The notes beneath the pieces are model-generated. The model saw only the letters and a list, made by a program, of their open reading frames with translations, was not told the origin of the DNA and searched no databases. The translations under genes and the position numbers were made by a program. Positions 19,370 to 30,281 of a DNA stretch of 64,000 nt are shown piece after piece. Origin of the DNA: Bacteroidales bacterium (lineage in GTDB: Bacteria; Bacteroidota; Bacteroidia; Bacteroidales; UBA932). Positions within the stretch are counted from its first letter, which is position 1. Each line of letters opens with the position of its first letter. The stretch lies in NCBI GenBank assembly GCA_016287075.1, contig JAEEVC010000015.1:1-64000 (forward strand), written 5' to 3'.

Positions 19370-20245
19370 TTAGGTGGACAGCAGGCCCATCAGGTACTGC
19401 CCATACTGGTTCTTGATCATCGGCTTCGCGATCTCGGCGAGGCGCTCCGGGGTGATCCAGCCGTTGCGGAAGGCGATCTCCTCGAGGCAGGCGACCTTGA
19501 GTCCCTGGCGCTTCTCGATGACTTCGATGTAGTTGGAAGCCTCTGACAGGGAGTCGAATGTGCCGGTGTCGAGCCAGGCAAATCCGCGCCCGAGGGTCTG
19601 GACCAGCAGTTCGCCGTCGGCGAGGAAACGCTGGTTGACCGTCGTGATTTCCAGTTCGCCGCGGGCGGAAGGCTTGATGGTCTTCGCCACCCCGACGACC
19701 TTGTTCGGATAGAAATACAGGCCGGTCACGGCGTAGTTCGACTTCGGTTCGGCGGGTTTCTCTTCGATGGAGATACAGTTCCCCGCCGCGTCGAACTCGG
19801 CGACGCCGTAGCGCTGCGGGTCGCTGACCCAGTAGCCGAAGACGGTCGCCTTGCGCCTTTCCTCCACGTCGCGGACGGCCTGGCGCAGCTGCGTCTCGAA
19901 GCCGGTCCCATGGAAGATATTGTCACCGAGGACCATACAGACATCGTCCGTGCCGATGAAGTCCTCACCGATGATGAAGGCCTGGGCCAGGCCGTCGGGA
20001 GAGGGCTGCTCGGCGTACGAGAAGCGGACGCCGTAGTCGGAGCCGTCGCCGAGGAGGCGGCGGAAGCCCGGCAGGTCGGTCGGGGTGGAGATGATGAGGA
20101 TGTCCCGGATGCCGGCCTGGAGCAGGACGGAGACCGGGTAATACACCATCGGTTTGTCAAAGATCGGGATCAGCTGCTTGCTGATGCCCTTCGTGATGGG
20201 ATAGAGCCGGGTGCCGGAGCCGCCGGCGAGCACGATGCCTTTCAT
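19370..20245 (-). CDS. rfbA: Glucose-1-phosphate thymidylyltransferase
   Basis: [46 protein letters not shown]. Confidence 0.95.
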   Translation of the reverse strand: MKGIVLAGGSGTRLYPITKGISKQLIPIFDKPMVYYPVSVLLQAGIRDILIISTPTDLPGFRRLLGDGSDYGVRFSYAEQPSPDGLAQAFIIGEDFIGTDDVCMVLGDNIFHGTGFETQLRQAVRDVEERRKATVFGYWVSDPQRYGVAEFDAAGNCISIEEKPAEPKSNYAVTGLYFYPNKVVGVAKTIKPSARGELEITTVNQRFLADGELLVQTLGRGFAWLDTGTFDSLSEASNYIEVIEKRQGLKVACLEEIAFRNGWITPERLAEIAKPMIKNQYGQYLMGLLST

Positions 20246-21182
20246 CTTTCTGCGCGCATGGGGTTGTTAAGGAAATCTTCGTAGGAGAGGCGGATCCCTT
20301 CTTCGAGTTCCGTCTTGTACGTCCAGCCGAGGGCGGTCGCCTTGGAGACGTCGAGCAGTTTCCGCGGGGTGCCGTTGGGCTTCGAGGGATCCCAGCGGAT
20401 TTCGCCGGTGTAGCCGACCACCTTGGCGACGAGCTCCGTCAGGGCCTTGATGCTCAGTTCCTTCCCGGTACCGGCATTGACGGTCTCATTGCCGCTGTAA
20501 TGGTTCATCAGGAAGACGCAGAGGTTCGCCAGGTCGTCCACATAGAGGAACTCCCGCAGGGGGGAACCGTCGCCCCAGCAGACCACGTAGGGGGCGCCGG
20601 ACTCCTTCGCCTCGTGGAAGCGGCGGATCAGGGCCGGAAGGACGTGGCTGTGGGTCGGGTGGTAGTTGTCGTTGGGGCCGTAGAGGTTCGTCGGCATGAC
20701 ACTGATATAGTCGGTGCCGTACTGGCGGTTGAGATATTCGCAGTACTTGAGGCCCGAAATCTTCGCGAGGGCATAGGCCTCGTTGGTCTTCTCCAGTTCG
20801 GAGGTCAGCAGGCAGCTTTCCTTCATCGGCTGGGGGGCCATGCGGGGATAGATGCAGCTGGAGCCGAGGAATTCGAGCTTCTTGCAGCCATTCTTCCAGG
20901 CGGCGTGGATGACGTTCATCTCGAGGACCATGTTGTCGTACATGAAGTCCGCGAGGGCGTTCTGGTTGGCGACGATGCCGCCCACCTTTGCCGCCGCAAG
21001 GAACACGTAATCAGGCTTTTCCGCCTCGAAGAAGGCCTCGACGTCCGCCTGGCGGATGAGGTCGAGCTCCCGGTGGGTGCGGGTGATGATGTTCGTGTAG
21101 CCCTGGCGCTGCAGCTCCCGGACGATGGCCGAGCCCACCATCCCGCGGTGGCCCGCCACATAGATTTTCGCGTTCTTCTCCA

Positions 21183-21186
<4 letters not shown>
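20242..21186 (-). CDS. fcl: GDP-L-fucose synthase
   Basis: [72 protein letters not shown]. Confidence 0.95.
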
Positions 21187-22277
<1,091 letters not shown>

Positions 22278-22350
22278 ATCGGTAATCTGCATATTTTCAG
22301 AATATCTACAAATATACGCCTTTTTTTGCGGCCGTTTGCTTTTTTTCCGA

Positions 22351-22358
22351 TATATTTG
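22351..22358 (+). promoter_or_regulatory. -7 element TATATTTG upstream of the WecG-like gene
   Basis: TAnnTTTG 19 nt upstream of ATG 22377. Confidence 0.5.
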
Positions 22359-22376
22359 CCGCAAACTTGCACGGAA

Positions 22377-23105
22377 ATGCTCACGTTACGCGAACTGAAC
22401 CTGTTCCCGGACCTTGCCGGGCTGGACGGACTGCCCGAAGGGAAACTGCTCATCAATACGGTCAACGCCCACTCCTTCGTGACGGCGCAGAAGGACGCGG
22501 AATTCGCCGCCGCGCTCCGGCGCAGCGACGTCCTCCTCCCGGACGGGATCAGCATTGTCTGGGCCTGCAAGTTCCTGAAAATGAAAAACGCCCCGCGCGA
22601 GAAAATCGCCGGGACGGACCTGTTCCGCCACCACATGGCCCGCCTCAACGAAAAGGGCGGCACCTGCATGTTCATGGGCAGCAGCCCGAAGGTCCTCGCG
22701 CTCATCCGCGAAAAGGCGGCCGCCGAGTACCCCCGCATCCGTGTGGAGACCTACTCCCCTCCCTTCAAGCCCGTCTTCTCGGAGGAGGATGACGCGGCCA
22801 TCCGCGCCGCCATCCATGCCGCCGACCCCGACCTCCTCTGGATCGGCATGACCGCGCCCAAACAGGAAAAATGGCTCGTCAGGAACTGGGAACTGCTTGA
22901 CATCCACTGCCATGCCGGAACCATCGGCGCCGTCTTCGACTTCTTCGCCGGCACCATCAACCGCGCCCCCGCCTGGTGGATCGACCACGGCCTCGAATGG
23001 CTCTACCGGCTCCTGCGGGAACCGGGCCGCATGTGGCGTAGAAACGTCGTCAGCGGCCCGGTATTCCTGTGGTATGCCCTCCTGGAAAAACTACGTCTCC
23101 GGTAG
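22377..23105 (+). CDS. WecG/TagA/CpsF family glycosyltransferase
   Basis: [80 protein letters not shown]. Confidence 0.9.
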   Translation: MLTLRELNLFPDLAGLDGLPEGKLLINTVNAHSFVTAQKDAEFAAALRRSDVLLPDGISIVWACKFLKMKNAPREKIAGTDLFRHHMARLNEKGGTCMFMGSSPKVLALIREKAAAEYPRIRVETYSPPFKPVFSEEDDAAIRAAIHAADPDLLWIGMTAPKQEKWLVRNWELLDIHCHAGTIGAVFDFFAGTINRAPAWWIDHGLEWLYRLLREPGRMWRRNVVSGPVFLWYALLEKLRLR

Positions 23106-24209
23106 GGGTTTCATGTGGCGGTTGATCTGCCAGTGAATGAGGATGAACAGCAGGATGTCGATCGCGAAGACCAGGTTGACGTTCCATTTGAGCAGGCCCA
23201 TCCCGACATTGAGCAGGATCAGCCCGACATCCAGCCCCAGGATGATGAAGAGGACCTGGCGGTAGGTGAAGCCGCAACGGTGAATCTTGTGATGGATATG
23301 GTTCATGTCCGGCAGGAAGGGGCTGCGGTGGTTGCGGAGCCGGTAGATGATCAGCCGGACCACATCCAGCATCGGAATCATCAGGGATGAGAACGCAATC
23401 GTGAAATAACGGCAGTTACGGGTCGTCGTGATGCCGTGCGCCCCGATGAAGGAGCCGAGGTTGATGATCAGGTAACAGATGATCAGCCCGAGCGTCATCG
23501 ACCCCGTGTCTCCCATGAACAGTTTGTGCCCTTTCTCGCGTTTCCCGAACATATTGAACAGCCAGAACGCAACCAGAGCCCCCAGAAGGGTCAGTCCGAC
23601 CATCGCATAGACGAATCTCCGTTCCACGAGGAAGATGCCGGAAAGGCAGGCGACGGAAATGATGCAGAGCCCGGACGCCAGCCCGTCGATGCCGTCGATC
23701 ATGTTGATGGCGTTGATCAGGTACATCAGCAGGAACACCGTGACCGGTATTCCGAGCCAGGCCGGCACTTCATAAAGTCCGAACAGCCCGTAGAAGTTCC
23801 TGATCCACAGTCCGGATGATACCAGCAGTACGGAGGAAACGAACTGTCCGGCCAGTTTGGCCCTGTAACTGAGTTCCGTCAGGTCGTCGACGACGCCCAG
23901 GATGTAAAGGATGACGGCGCTGGAGAGCATATACGTCATCTGGACCATATGGATGTTGTCGGTGAACTGGGTGGAGGTCAGGTTCAGGTTGAAGAGTTCC
24001 GCGACGGTCAGGGCGATGACGATGATCATCGTCGGGAGGAAAGACATGCCGCCCAGGCGGGGTACGGGCAGTTCGTGGATCTTCCGTCCGCCCGGCTGGT
24101 CGAATACTTTGTTGTGGTAGGCGATCCGCAGGAGGAACAGGATCATTCCCGTTCCCAGCGCGAACGCGAGGACGAAATCCACAACGAGGATAAGGTAGTG
24201 AGTGCTCAT
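23091..24209 (-). CDS. MraY/WecA-like glycosyl-1-phosphate transferase
   Basis: DQPGGRKIHELPVPRLGGMSFLPT, NAINMIDGIDGLASGL, FMGDTGSMTLG, DMNHIHHKIHRCG. Confidence 0.92.
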   Translation of the reverse strand: MSTHYLILVVDFVLAFALGTGMILFLLRIAYHNKVFDQPGGRKIHELPVPRLGGMSFLPTMIIVIALTVAELFNLNLTSTQFTDNIHMVQMTYMLSSAVILYILGVVDDLTELSYRAKLAGQFVSSVLLVSSGLWIRNFYGLFGLYEVPAWLGIPVTVFLLMYLINAINMIDGIDGLASGLCIISVACLSGIFLVERRFVYAMVGLTLLGALVAFWLFNMFGKREKGHKLFMGDTGSMTLGLIICYLIINLGSFIGAHGITTTRNCRYFTIAFSSLMIPMLDVVRLIIYRLRNHRSPFLPDMNHIHHKIHRCGFTYRQVLFIILGLDVGLILLNVGMGLLKWNVNLVFAIDILLFILIHWQINRHMKPLPET

Positions 24210-24225
24210 AAGCGAGTCTGATTAA

Positions 24226-25791
24226 TCAATGCGCCGGCACGGCCGCGGCTTCCTTGCGGCTGAGGACCGTGTTTTTCCCGATCCGGCATCCGTCCACCCC
24301 TCCCCTGCATTCGAAGCGGACGGGGCCGTCGACCGTGTTCCCGTCCAGTTCGTTGCCGATATTCGTGCGGCTGACCCGGGATTTCGGGTTCCGCTCCACG
24401 GAGGCGACGCGCCGGAGGTCGATCGTATAGGAGTTGGCGACCCGGAGCACCTTGTTACGGAGAATCTTCAGATGGATGGCGCCGTCGTCGCAGAAGATGC
24501 CGCGGTTGTCGCAGGGGCCGTTGATGTCGTGGATGTAATTGTCCCGGATGGTAACGTCGTCGTGGTACGTGCTGGTATAGATGGCGCCGCTGTCCATCAA
24601 CCCTTCCATCGGGGCTTTTTCGAAGGCCTCGGCCGTCAGGTAGATTTCGTTTCCGCACACCACGCCGGTGACCCGGAACGTTTCGGGATTCTCGGTATAG
24701 TGCATCCCGACCCCGATCGCGCCATAGCCGAAATCCGCTACCGTGTTCCCCTCGATCCGGAACCCGTCGCCGCGGCAGAGGATATTGACGTCGTTCATCA
24801 GGGCGACGCCATTACCGCTGAGCCTGTTGTTGAGGACGCTGGCACGGGAAGAGAATTCATCCGTGACGAACACCCGCCTGGCGCATCCCGTCGCGAAACA
24901 ATCCGCGACGGTGATGTCGGCCGTCCCGGACGAATAGACCGCTTCGCGCATGATGCCTTCGAAACGGCAGTTCCGGACGGCATAGCTGCCGGCGCTGCAG
25001 AAATGGAAATGGACCAGGCGTTCGCCGGCGGAATTGCCGCGGAAGGTCAGCCCCTCCAGGGCGAGCGACTTGAAACGGCAGCCCGAGACCATCAGGAAGC
25101 GGGCGGCCTCGCAGGCATGCAGCCATCGTCCGCGCATCTCCGGGAGATTGAACAGACGATACCGGGGAAGTTGCATGTCATAGTTGAAATCGGCGTTCAC
25201 ATTATATTGGAGACCGATGATAGACAGGTCCGCCGCCTCGAACAGGATCTTTCCCCTCCGGATACTCCGCACCGGATAAACGCGGCTGAGATACCATTGA
25301 GGGATTTGAATATATACGTCCCTGCAATCTGAAACCGTCAGTTTCCGGTCACCGGTATCCAGGACACACAGTCCCTTCTCCTTGTCCTTGACGATGATCA
25401 GACGTGTCGCGCGCCGCATATCGGTACAAAGCCGGACAGGCTGCATATCGCTGTCCAGATAGCAGGTTTCCGTGCTGAATCCACGGCCGTCGAAGATTCC
25501 TTCCTTTCCTTTTCCGACCAGGACGGTCCCTTCGGAACCTCGGATCGTCAACTCCACCTGAGGCCAATCCATTCCTTCCAGGACCAAGTGCCCATCCTTG
25601 AAGAAATAAACGCCCGGGGCGATGTCAACAATGATGGAGCGCTTGCCGAGACGGATCGCCTCCCTGACCGACGTTTCCATCCCGTCGAACCGGGACTGGT
25701 CGGTGACGTCGATGCGGTATGGCTTCACTGCGGCGGCTGCCGGTGACAGAACCAGCAGCAGGGTCAGTGCCAGTGCGGACAAACGTTTCAT
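24226..25791 (-). CDS. Secreted right-handed parallel beta-helix protein
   Basis: Signal peptide MKRLSALALTLLLVLSPAAAAV; repeated turns such as CRFEGIMREAVYSSGTADITVADCFATGC and DNYIHDINGPCDNRGIFCDDGAIHLKILRNKVLRV. Confidence 0.8.
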   Translation of the reverse strand: MKRLSALALTLLLVLSPAAAAVKPYRIDVTDQSRFDGMETSVREAIRLGKRSIIVDIAPGVYFFKDGHLVLEGMDWPQVELTIRGSEGTVLVGKGKEGIFDGRGFSTETCYLDSDMQPVRLCTDMRRATRLIIVKDKEKGLCVLDTGDRKLTVSDCRDVYIQIPQWYLSRVYPVRSIRRGKILFEAADLSIIGLQYNVNADFNYDMQLPRYRLFNLPEMRGRWLHACEAARFLMVSGCRFKSLALEGLTFRGNSAGERLVHFHFCSAGSYAVRNCRFEGIMREAVYSSGTADITVADCFATGCARRVFVTDEFSSRASVLNNRLSGNGVALMNDVNILCRGDGFRIEGNTVADFGYGAIGVGMHYTENPETFRVTGVVCGNEIYLTAEAFEKAPMEGLMDSGAIYTSTYHDDVTIRDNYIHDINGPCDNRGIFCDDGAIHLKILRNKVLRVANSYTIDLRRVASVERNPKSRVSRTNIGNELDGNTVDGPVRFECRGGVDGCRIGKNTVLSRKEAAAVPAH

Positions 25792-26861
25792 TCGTCTAAA
25801 ATAGCGGAAAGCCGGTTTTCAAAAGCATCCCGGGTAAAATGAAGGGAATAATGCCGCCGGCCCTCCGAACCCATCCTTCTGCGAAGGTCCGGATCGTCCA
25901 GAAGCCTCGCCAGGCAGTCGGCGAGTCCCTCCGGCCTGGAATCGTGGCAGACAAACCCGGTTACGCCGTCCAGGACCATGTCTTCGATCGCTCCGGCATC
26001 CGTGGAGACGACGGGCAGTCCGCAGGACATCGCCTCCAGGATCACCAGCGGGAAAGATTCGTTGGGATAACGCGTCGGAAAGACGAACACGTCCGACTCC
26101 GCGAACAACCGTTCCTTTTCCACGCCATAACGGGGTCCCACATATTCGACGACATCCTGCAGTCCCCTCCTTGTCACCTCTTCCGCAAAGGCTTCGACGG
26201 AAAGGTCATACGATGCGGAACCGGCGAAAACGCAACGGAAACTGGCGCCCGCCTCCTTCAGGATGCGGCAGGCGTCCAGAAGGACCAGAACCCCTTTGGA
26301 GACGATGAGATTCGACAGGAAAAGAAGGACCGGCACTTCCCTGTCCGACAACGCCGCCGCGGGCAGGGCATCGATCCCGTTGGGGCAGAAACGGACCGAA
26401 CGGGCGAAGCGGGAGAATTCCGGGAGAAGGCGTTCGGAAAGGAGAATGACCTGCGTCCCGGAGAAGAGACGCCTGTAAAAGAAATCCTTCCACCCGCTCC
26501 GCGAAGGTATGCCCCTGTTGTGGAAATGGGCCACCAACGGGATATGACGGCGACGTACGGGAGAAAGCACGACGGAATCTTTCAGCAGACCGGGGAATGC
26601 GGCGGACGGCGTACAATACACCTTGTCCGGGCGGAACTCCTTCAGTGCGCAACGGACTTCCCTGCGGATTTGCACGAGGCGGAAGAGTTTGCGCACGGAC
26701 CATTTCCCGATTTCATCACCGCCGGAAGAGGTGGAAAGGTTGATGAAACGCATCTCGAAACGCTCCGCGAGGCGGGTGCTCGTCCGGATCGTCTCCCCTA
26801 CCGCCGAAGCCCCGTGGACGGGCGGCGGAAGATGAAGGATCATCAGTATCCGTTTCCTCAT
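25788..26861 (-). CDS. GT4-like glycosyltransferase
   Basis: ESDVFVFPTRYPNESFPLVILEAMSCGLPVVSTDAGAIEDMVLDGVTGF. Confidence 0.9.
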   Translation of the reverse strand: MRKRILMILHLPPPVHGASAVGETIRTSTRLAERFEMRFINLSTSSGGDEIGKWSVRKLFRLVQIRREVRCALKEFRPDKVYCTPSAAFPGLLKDSVVLSPVRRRHIPLVAHFHNRGIPSRSGWKDFFYRRLFSGTQVILLSERLLPEFSRFARSVRFCPNGIDALPAAALSDREVPVLLFLSNLIVSKGVLVLLDACRILKEAGASFRCVFAGSASYDLSVEAFAEEVTRRGLQDVVEYVGPRYGVEKERLFAESDVFVFPTRYPNESFPLVILEAMSCGLPVVSTDAGAIEDMVLDGVTGFVCHDSRPEGLADCLARLLDDPDLRRRMGSEGRRHYSLHFTRDAFENRLSAILDE

Positions 26862-27925
26862 AGACTCGAAAAAGCCTCTTCCAGACGATCATGGAAGGTA
26901 TATGGCATCTTGTCGCCGCGTAACTCGACCTGTGTCCGCGCCGGAATCCGCGCCAGCAACTCCGCCAGAGCGGATGCCAGGCTTTCGACAGAAGGGTCTG
27001 CAACCATCCCGTTCTCAGAATCGACAAGCACACGTGCTCCGGCCCTGCTGCTGACAAGCACGGACAGGCCGGCGACGAGCGCCTCGTTCACGACCGCCCC
27101 GAACGCCTCCACGCGGCTGGGAAGGACAAGGACGTCCCCGAGAAGGAAAACGGCGGACAGGTCCGGGCCACCGCGCTGTCCGAGGAACCGGACATCCCTG
27201 CCCGACTGCCGGGCAAGGGCCTCCCATTCCTCGCGGCAAGGTCCGCTCCCGACGACCAGCAGGGTCACCGACGGATCGTCCGGAAGGGCGCGGATGAGCA
27301 GATCCACATTCTTCAGGGGGATCAGGCGGCCGACGAAGAGGACGACCTTCCTGCCGGCAAGGCCCAGGGAAGAAAACAGGTCTTCCGCAACCGGCAGGGC
27401 CTTTTCCAGGTCGGCCCGCAGACGGACTTCGTCGGCGATGATCGGGAAAGAGACGCCTTTGCCGAAATGCCGGCGGTACCAGGCTGCCGTCTCCTCGGAG
27501 GGGACGATCAGATTATCCAGAAACAACGGAACGATACGACGGGCCAGCCGGTGGCGGAAAGAAAAATCATTCCCGGTTATCATGTCGATGCTGTCGTCAC
27601 ACACGGATACGACACGGAAACGCCTCCGCCCGAGACGGGAGAAAAGAATCATCCAGAGCGTCGTCAGGGAGAATTCGCTGACCAGTACGGTCTCCGGCCG
27701 ATACTGCCGGAGCAGCGAGCGGAAACGGCGATAAGTGCGCGGGCCCCATCCGGGTTTCGGATAACGATGGTCCTCGAACTGCGCCAGCCCTTCCACCCGG
27801 GACTGGTCGAATCCCAGATCCACGGTCCGGTCCAGGTGGAAGATGGCATAATCGTATTCCCGGGCCAGCGTGTTGCAGAGGTCGATGCGGTAGGGAGCGA
27901 TCTGTATGCCGAAAAACAGGTTCAT
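26858..27925 (-). CDS. GT4-like glycosyltransferase
   Basis: VVLFVGRLIPLKNVDLLIRALP; LLGDVLVLPSRVEAFGAVVNEALVAGLSVLVSSRAGA. Confidence 0.9.
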   Translation of the reverse strand: MNLFFGIQIAPYRIDLCNTLAREYDYAIFHLDRTVDLGFDQSRVEGLAQFEDHRYPKPGWGPRTYRRFRSLLRQYRPETVLVSEFSLTTLWMILFSRLGRRRFRVVSVCDDSIDMITGNDFSFRHRLARRIVPLFLDNLIVPSEETAAWYRRHFGKGVSFPIIADEVRLRADLEKALPVAEDLFSSLGLAGRKVVLFVGRLIPLKNVDLLIRALPDDPSVTLLVVGSGPCREEWEALARQSGRDVRFLGQRGGPDLSAVFLLGDVLVLPSRVEAFGAVVNEALVAGLSVLVSSRAGARVLVDSENGMVADPSVESLASALAELLARIPARTQVELRGDKMPYTFHDRLEEAFSSL

Positions 27926-28827
27926 CGAAGGGCGTTCTTCAGTCTCTTGAGCCGGTAGAAGAGGGAATAACTCCCGTTCAGCAACATCATCGGCAGGCGA
28001 CCCTTCCGGATATCGCCGAGCTGAAGGGGCAAGGCGATGCCGAAACCGGTTTCCTCAAACACCTCCCGGGCGCTTTTCCCCATCCGGATGCCCGCGAGCA
28101 TGATACCCTGTATCAGGCTGTAACAGGTCCGGGTCCGCAGAGACGGGTCGCTGATGCGGGTTGCGACGCCGACCGACCGGCCGATACGGGAGAGGAAGTC
28201 GCCGTACAGCCGGTTCGAGGCGCTGTCCGGCCGGACATGGACGTCATAGAAACGGATATCCGTCATCCGTACCGTGCCTCCATGGTCAAGCGCCATGGCG
28301 AAGAAAACGGTATCCTCCGCGATCGAGAGCGTCGGATCGAACGCGATTCCGTTCTCTTCCAGATACTTCTTCCGGAATGCGCAGCCGCAGACGCTACCCC
28401 GGACGTACGCCTTATCCACGATTTCCCGGAGCGTATAATCCCTCTCCCCGACAAACAGACCTTTCCAGGGGTAATGCTCCTCCTCATTGCAGAAACTGCG
28501 CATTACGACGATATCCGGTGCGGCGGATTCCAGAGCGGCGGACAGCTTTTCCAGTCCGCCCGGAATGATGACGTCGTCGGCGTCGGCAAAGACGACATAT
28601 TCCCCTCCGGCACACCGGATGCCCGCATTGCGGGCGGCGGAAACGCCGGCGTTGGCCTGGCTGACGACCCGGACCGAAGGAAAACGCGTCCGGACCAGAC
28701 CGGCCGTCCCGTCCGTGGAACCGTCGTCCACGACGATCACCTCAACGTCCGGACACTGCATCGTGGACAGGGTTTCCACGATGGTGGCGGAAGCGTTGAA
28801 GGCGGGGATGATGACGGAAAGTTTCAT
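27922..28827 (-). CDS. GT2 glycosyltransferase
   Basis: MKLSVIIPAFNASATIVETL, VEVIVVDDGSTDGT, AGVSAARNAGIRCAGGEYVVFADADD; start set at MKLSVII (CAT 28825-28827). Confidence 0.92.
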   Translation of the reverse strand: MKLSVIIPAFNASATIVETLSTMQCPDVEVIVVDDGSTDGTAGLVRTRFPSVRVVSQANAGVSAARNAGIRCAGGEYVVFADADDVIIPGGLEKLSAALESAAPDIVVMRSFCNEEEHYPWKGLFVGERDYTLREIVDKAYVRGSVCGCAFRKKYLEENGIAFDPTLSIAEDTVFFAMALDHGGTVRMTDIRFYDVHVRPDSASNRLYGDFLSRIGRSVGVATRISDPSLRTRTCYSLIQGIMLAGIRMGKSAREVFEETGFGIALPLQLGDIRKGRLPMMLLNGSYSLFYRLKRLKNALR

Positions 28828-30281
28828 CGGATACGGACATTGTTGTAAGCGGCGCTGGAAGGATCGTCCCTGCGGACGAAGATGCGGGACCTGCCGTCGA
28901 ACGTATTGTCGTAGATGCGGTTGCCCACGTTCCCTTTCGGGATCTTGCTGTCCGGGAGACGGTGTACCCGGAAGCATCTGCGCAGATCGATGCAGTAGCC
29001 GTTCCGGATCCGGAATACGCGGTTGCCGCTGATCTCCACCTTCACGGCACCGTCATCGGCGAAAATCCCCCGGTTTCCGTGGGGGCCGACGATATCATGG
29101 ACATAGTTGTCCCGGATGACGGTCCGTGTGTTACCCGTATTGACATAGATGGCGCCGCCGTCGATCAGAGTGGGACGCAGCTCACTCCGGAACGCTTCCG
29201 ACATGCAGATCTCATTCTTCTCCACGACGCCGCAGGTTCCATATTTGTCTTCCAGCGTATAATGGATGCCCAGCCCCATGGCGGAATGGGAGAAATCCTC
29301 GATATAGTTCCCGGAGACCAGGTAGTCGACACCCCGGCAGACGACCGTGGCCGCATTGCTCATCGCAAGGCCGTTGTTCAGGAAACGGTTGGAGACGATC
29401 CGTGCATTCCTGCTGCCCTCGAGGATACGGACGGCACTGAGATAATCTTCCCGGAAAACGCAATGGGAGACCTCGACCCCGGATGCCTCGTCCGCCGTGA
29501 TTACGTGGGAACGGAGCCCCAGGAAGGAACAGCCGGCGAACCGGATACCGTCCGCCTGCACCCGTTCCAGCGCAATGAGCGATCCACCTTCCCGGTTTCC
29601 TACGAAGGAAAGGCCTTCCAGACGGATTTCCCCGATTTCACAGTCCCGGACCGTCAGGAAATTGGAGACGCCGCAGACGTGCACCGTCGGTTTCAGCTCC
29701 GGAACCGGACACAGGACATAGCGCGGAAGGCAGCGCCCGAAGCGCAATTCCGACCACATGCCGGTCCCGTAATAGGTCTCCCTTTTAAAATACAACCAGC
29801 CGTTCCGGATCTCAAGGACGGGATATACCGCCCCTTTATACCACTGCGAGAGAACGATGTTCCAACCTTTCACCATTTCCGGCGAACGGTCCGGCTCATT
29901 GCAGGGAATCTTGAAAACCCGTTTCCGGAACAGGACGCGCAAGGGCCAGAACTTCGCCCTTTTCGCGGGTGCGCGGACATAGACAGGCTCGCGCGTTACA
30001 GTATCCATGTATCCGTTTTCCGGAGAATACCCCGTTCCCGGATCACGGGCAACCAGGCAGGCGCCCTCCCCTTCCAGGGATAACGACAACGCGGGACGGC
30101 GCAAACCCTCCAGGCGGAGGTGTTCCTCACCGTAATAATACAGCCCGGGAGCGAACTCGACCCGGACGGAATCCGTTCCGGCGGTCAGACACTCCTCCAG
30201 CCTGAGGGGCAGGGCGTCAAAGTCGGACTGGCTGACGACCTGCAGAAGAATGGAAGCGGCACACAGCAGGGTCCGGATCAT
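28824..30281 (-). CDS. Secreted right-handed parallel beta-helix protein, paralog of 24226-25791
   Basis: Shared architecture and motif IRDNYVHDIVGPHGNRGIFADDGAVKVEISGNRVFRIRNGYCIDLRR. Confidence 0.8.
   Translation of the reverse strand: MIRTLLCAASILLQVVSQSDFDALPLRLEECLTAGTDSVRVEFAPGLYYYGEEHLRLEGLRRPALSLSLEGEGACLVARDPGTGYSPENGYMDTVTREPVYVRAPAKRAKFWPLRVLFRKRVFKIPCNEPDRSPEMVKGWNIVLSQWYKGAVYPVLEIRNGWLYFKRETYYGTGMWSELRFGRCLPRYVLCPVPELKPTVHVCGVSNFLTVRDCEIGEIRLEGLSFVGNREGGSLIALERVQADGIRFAGCSFLGLRSHVITADEASGVEVSHCVFREDYLSAVRILEGSRNARIVSNRFLNNGLAMSNAATVVCRGVDYLVSGNYIEDFSHSAMGLGIHYTLEDKYGTCGVVEKNEICMSEAFRSELRPTLIDGGAIYVNTGNTRTVIRDNYVHDIVGPHGNRGIFADDGAVKVEISGNRVFRIRNGYCIDLRRCFRVHRLPDSKIPKGNVGNRIYDNTFDGRSRIFVRRDDPSSAAYNNVRIR

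Noticed and set aside
17708-19546. 612-aa plus-strand ORF opposite the ABC exporter
   Set aside because: Antisense artefact rich in Asp/His/Gly/Arg; the minus strand has Walker A/B motifs.
24226-30281. Phage tail spikes (beta-helix proteins)
   Set aside because: No other phage genes; both have signal peptides and are coupled to glycosyltransferase genes.
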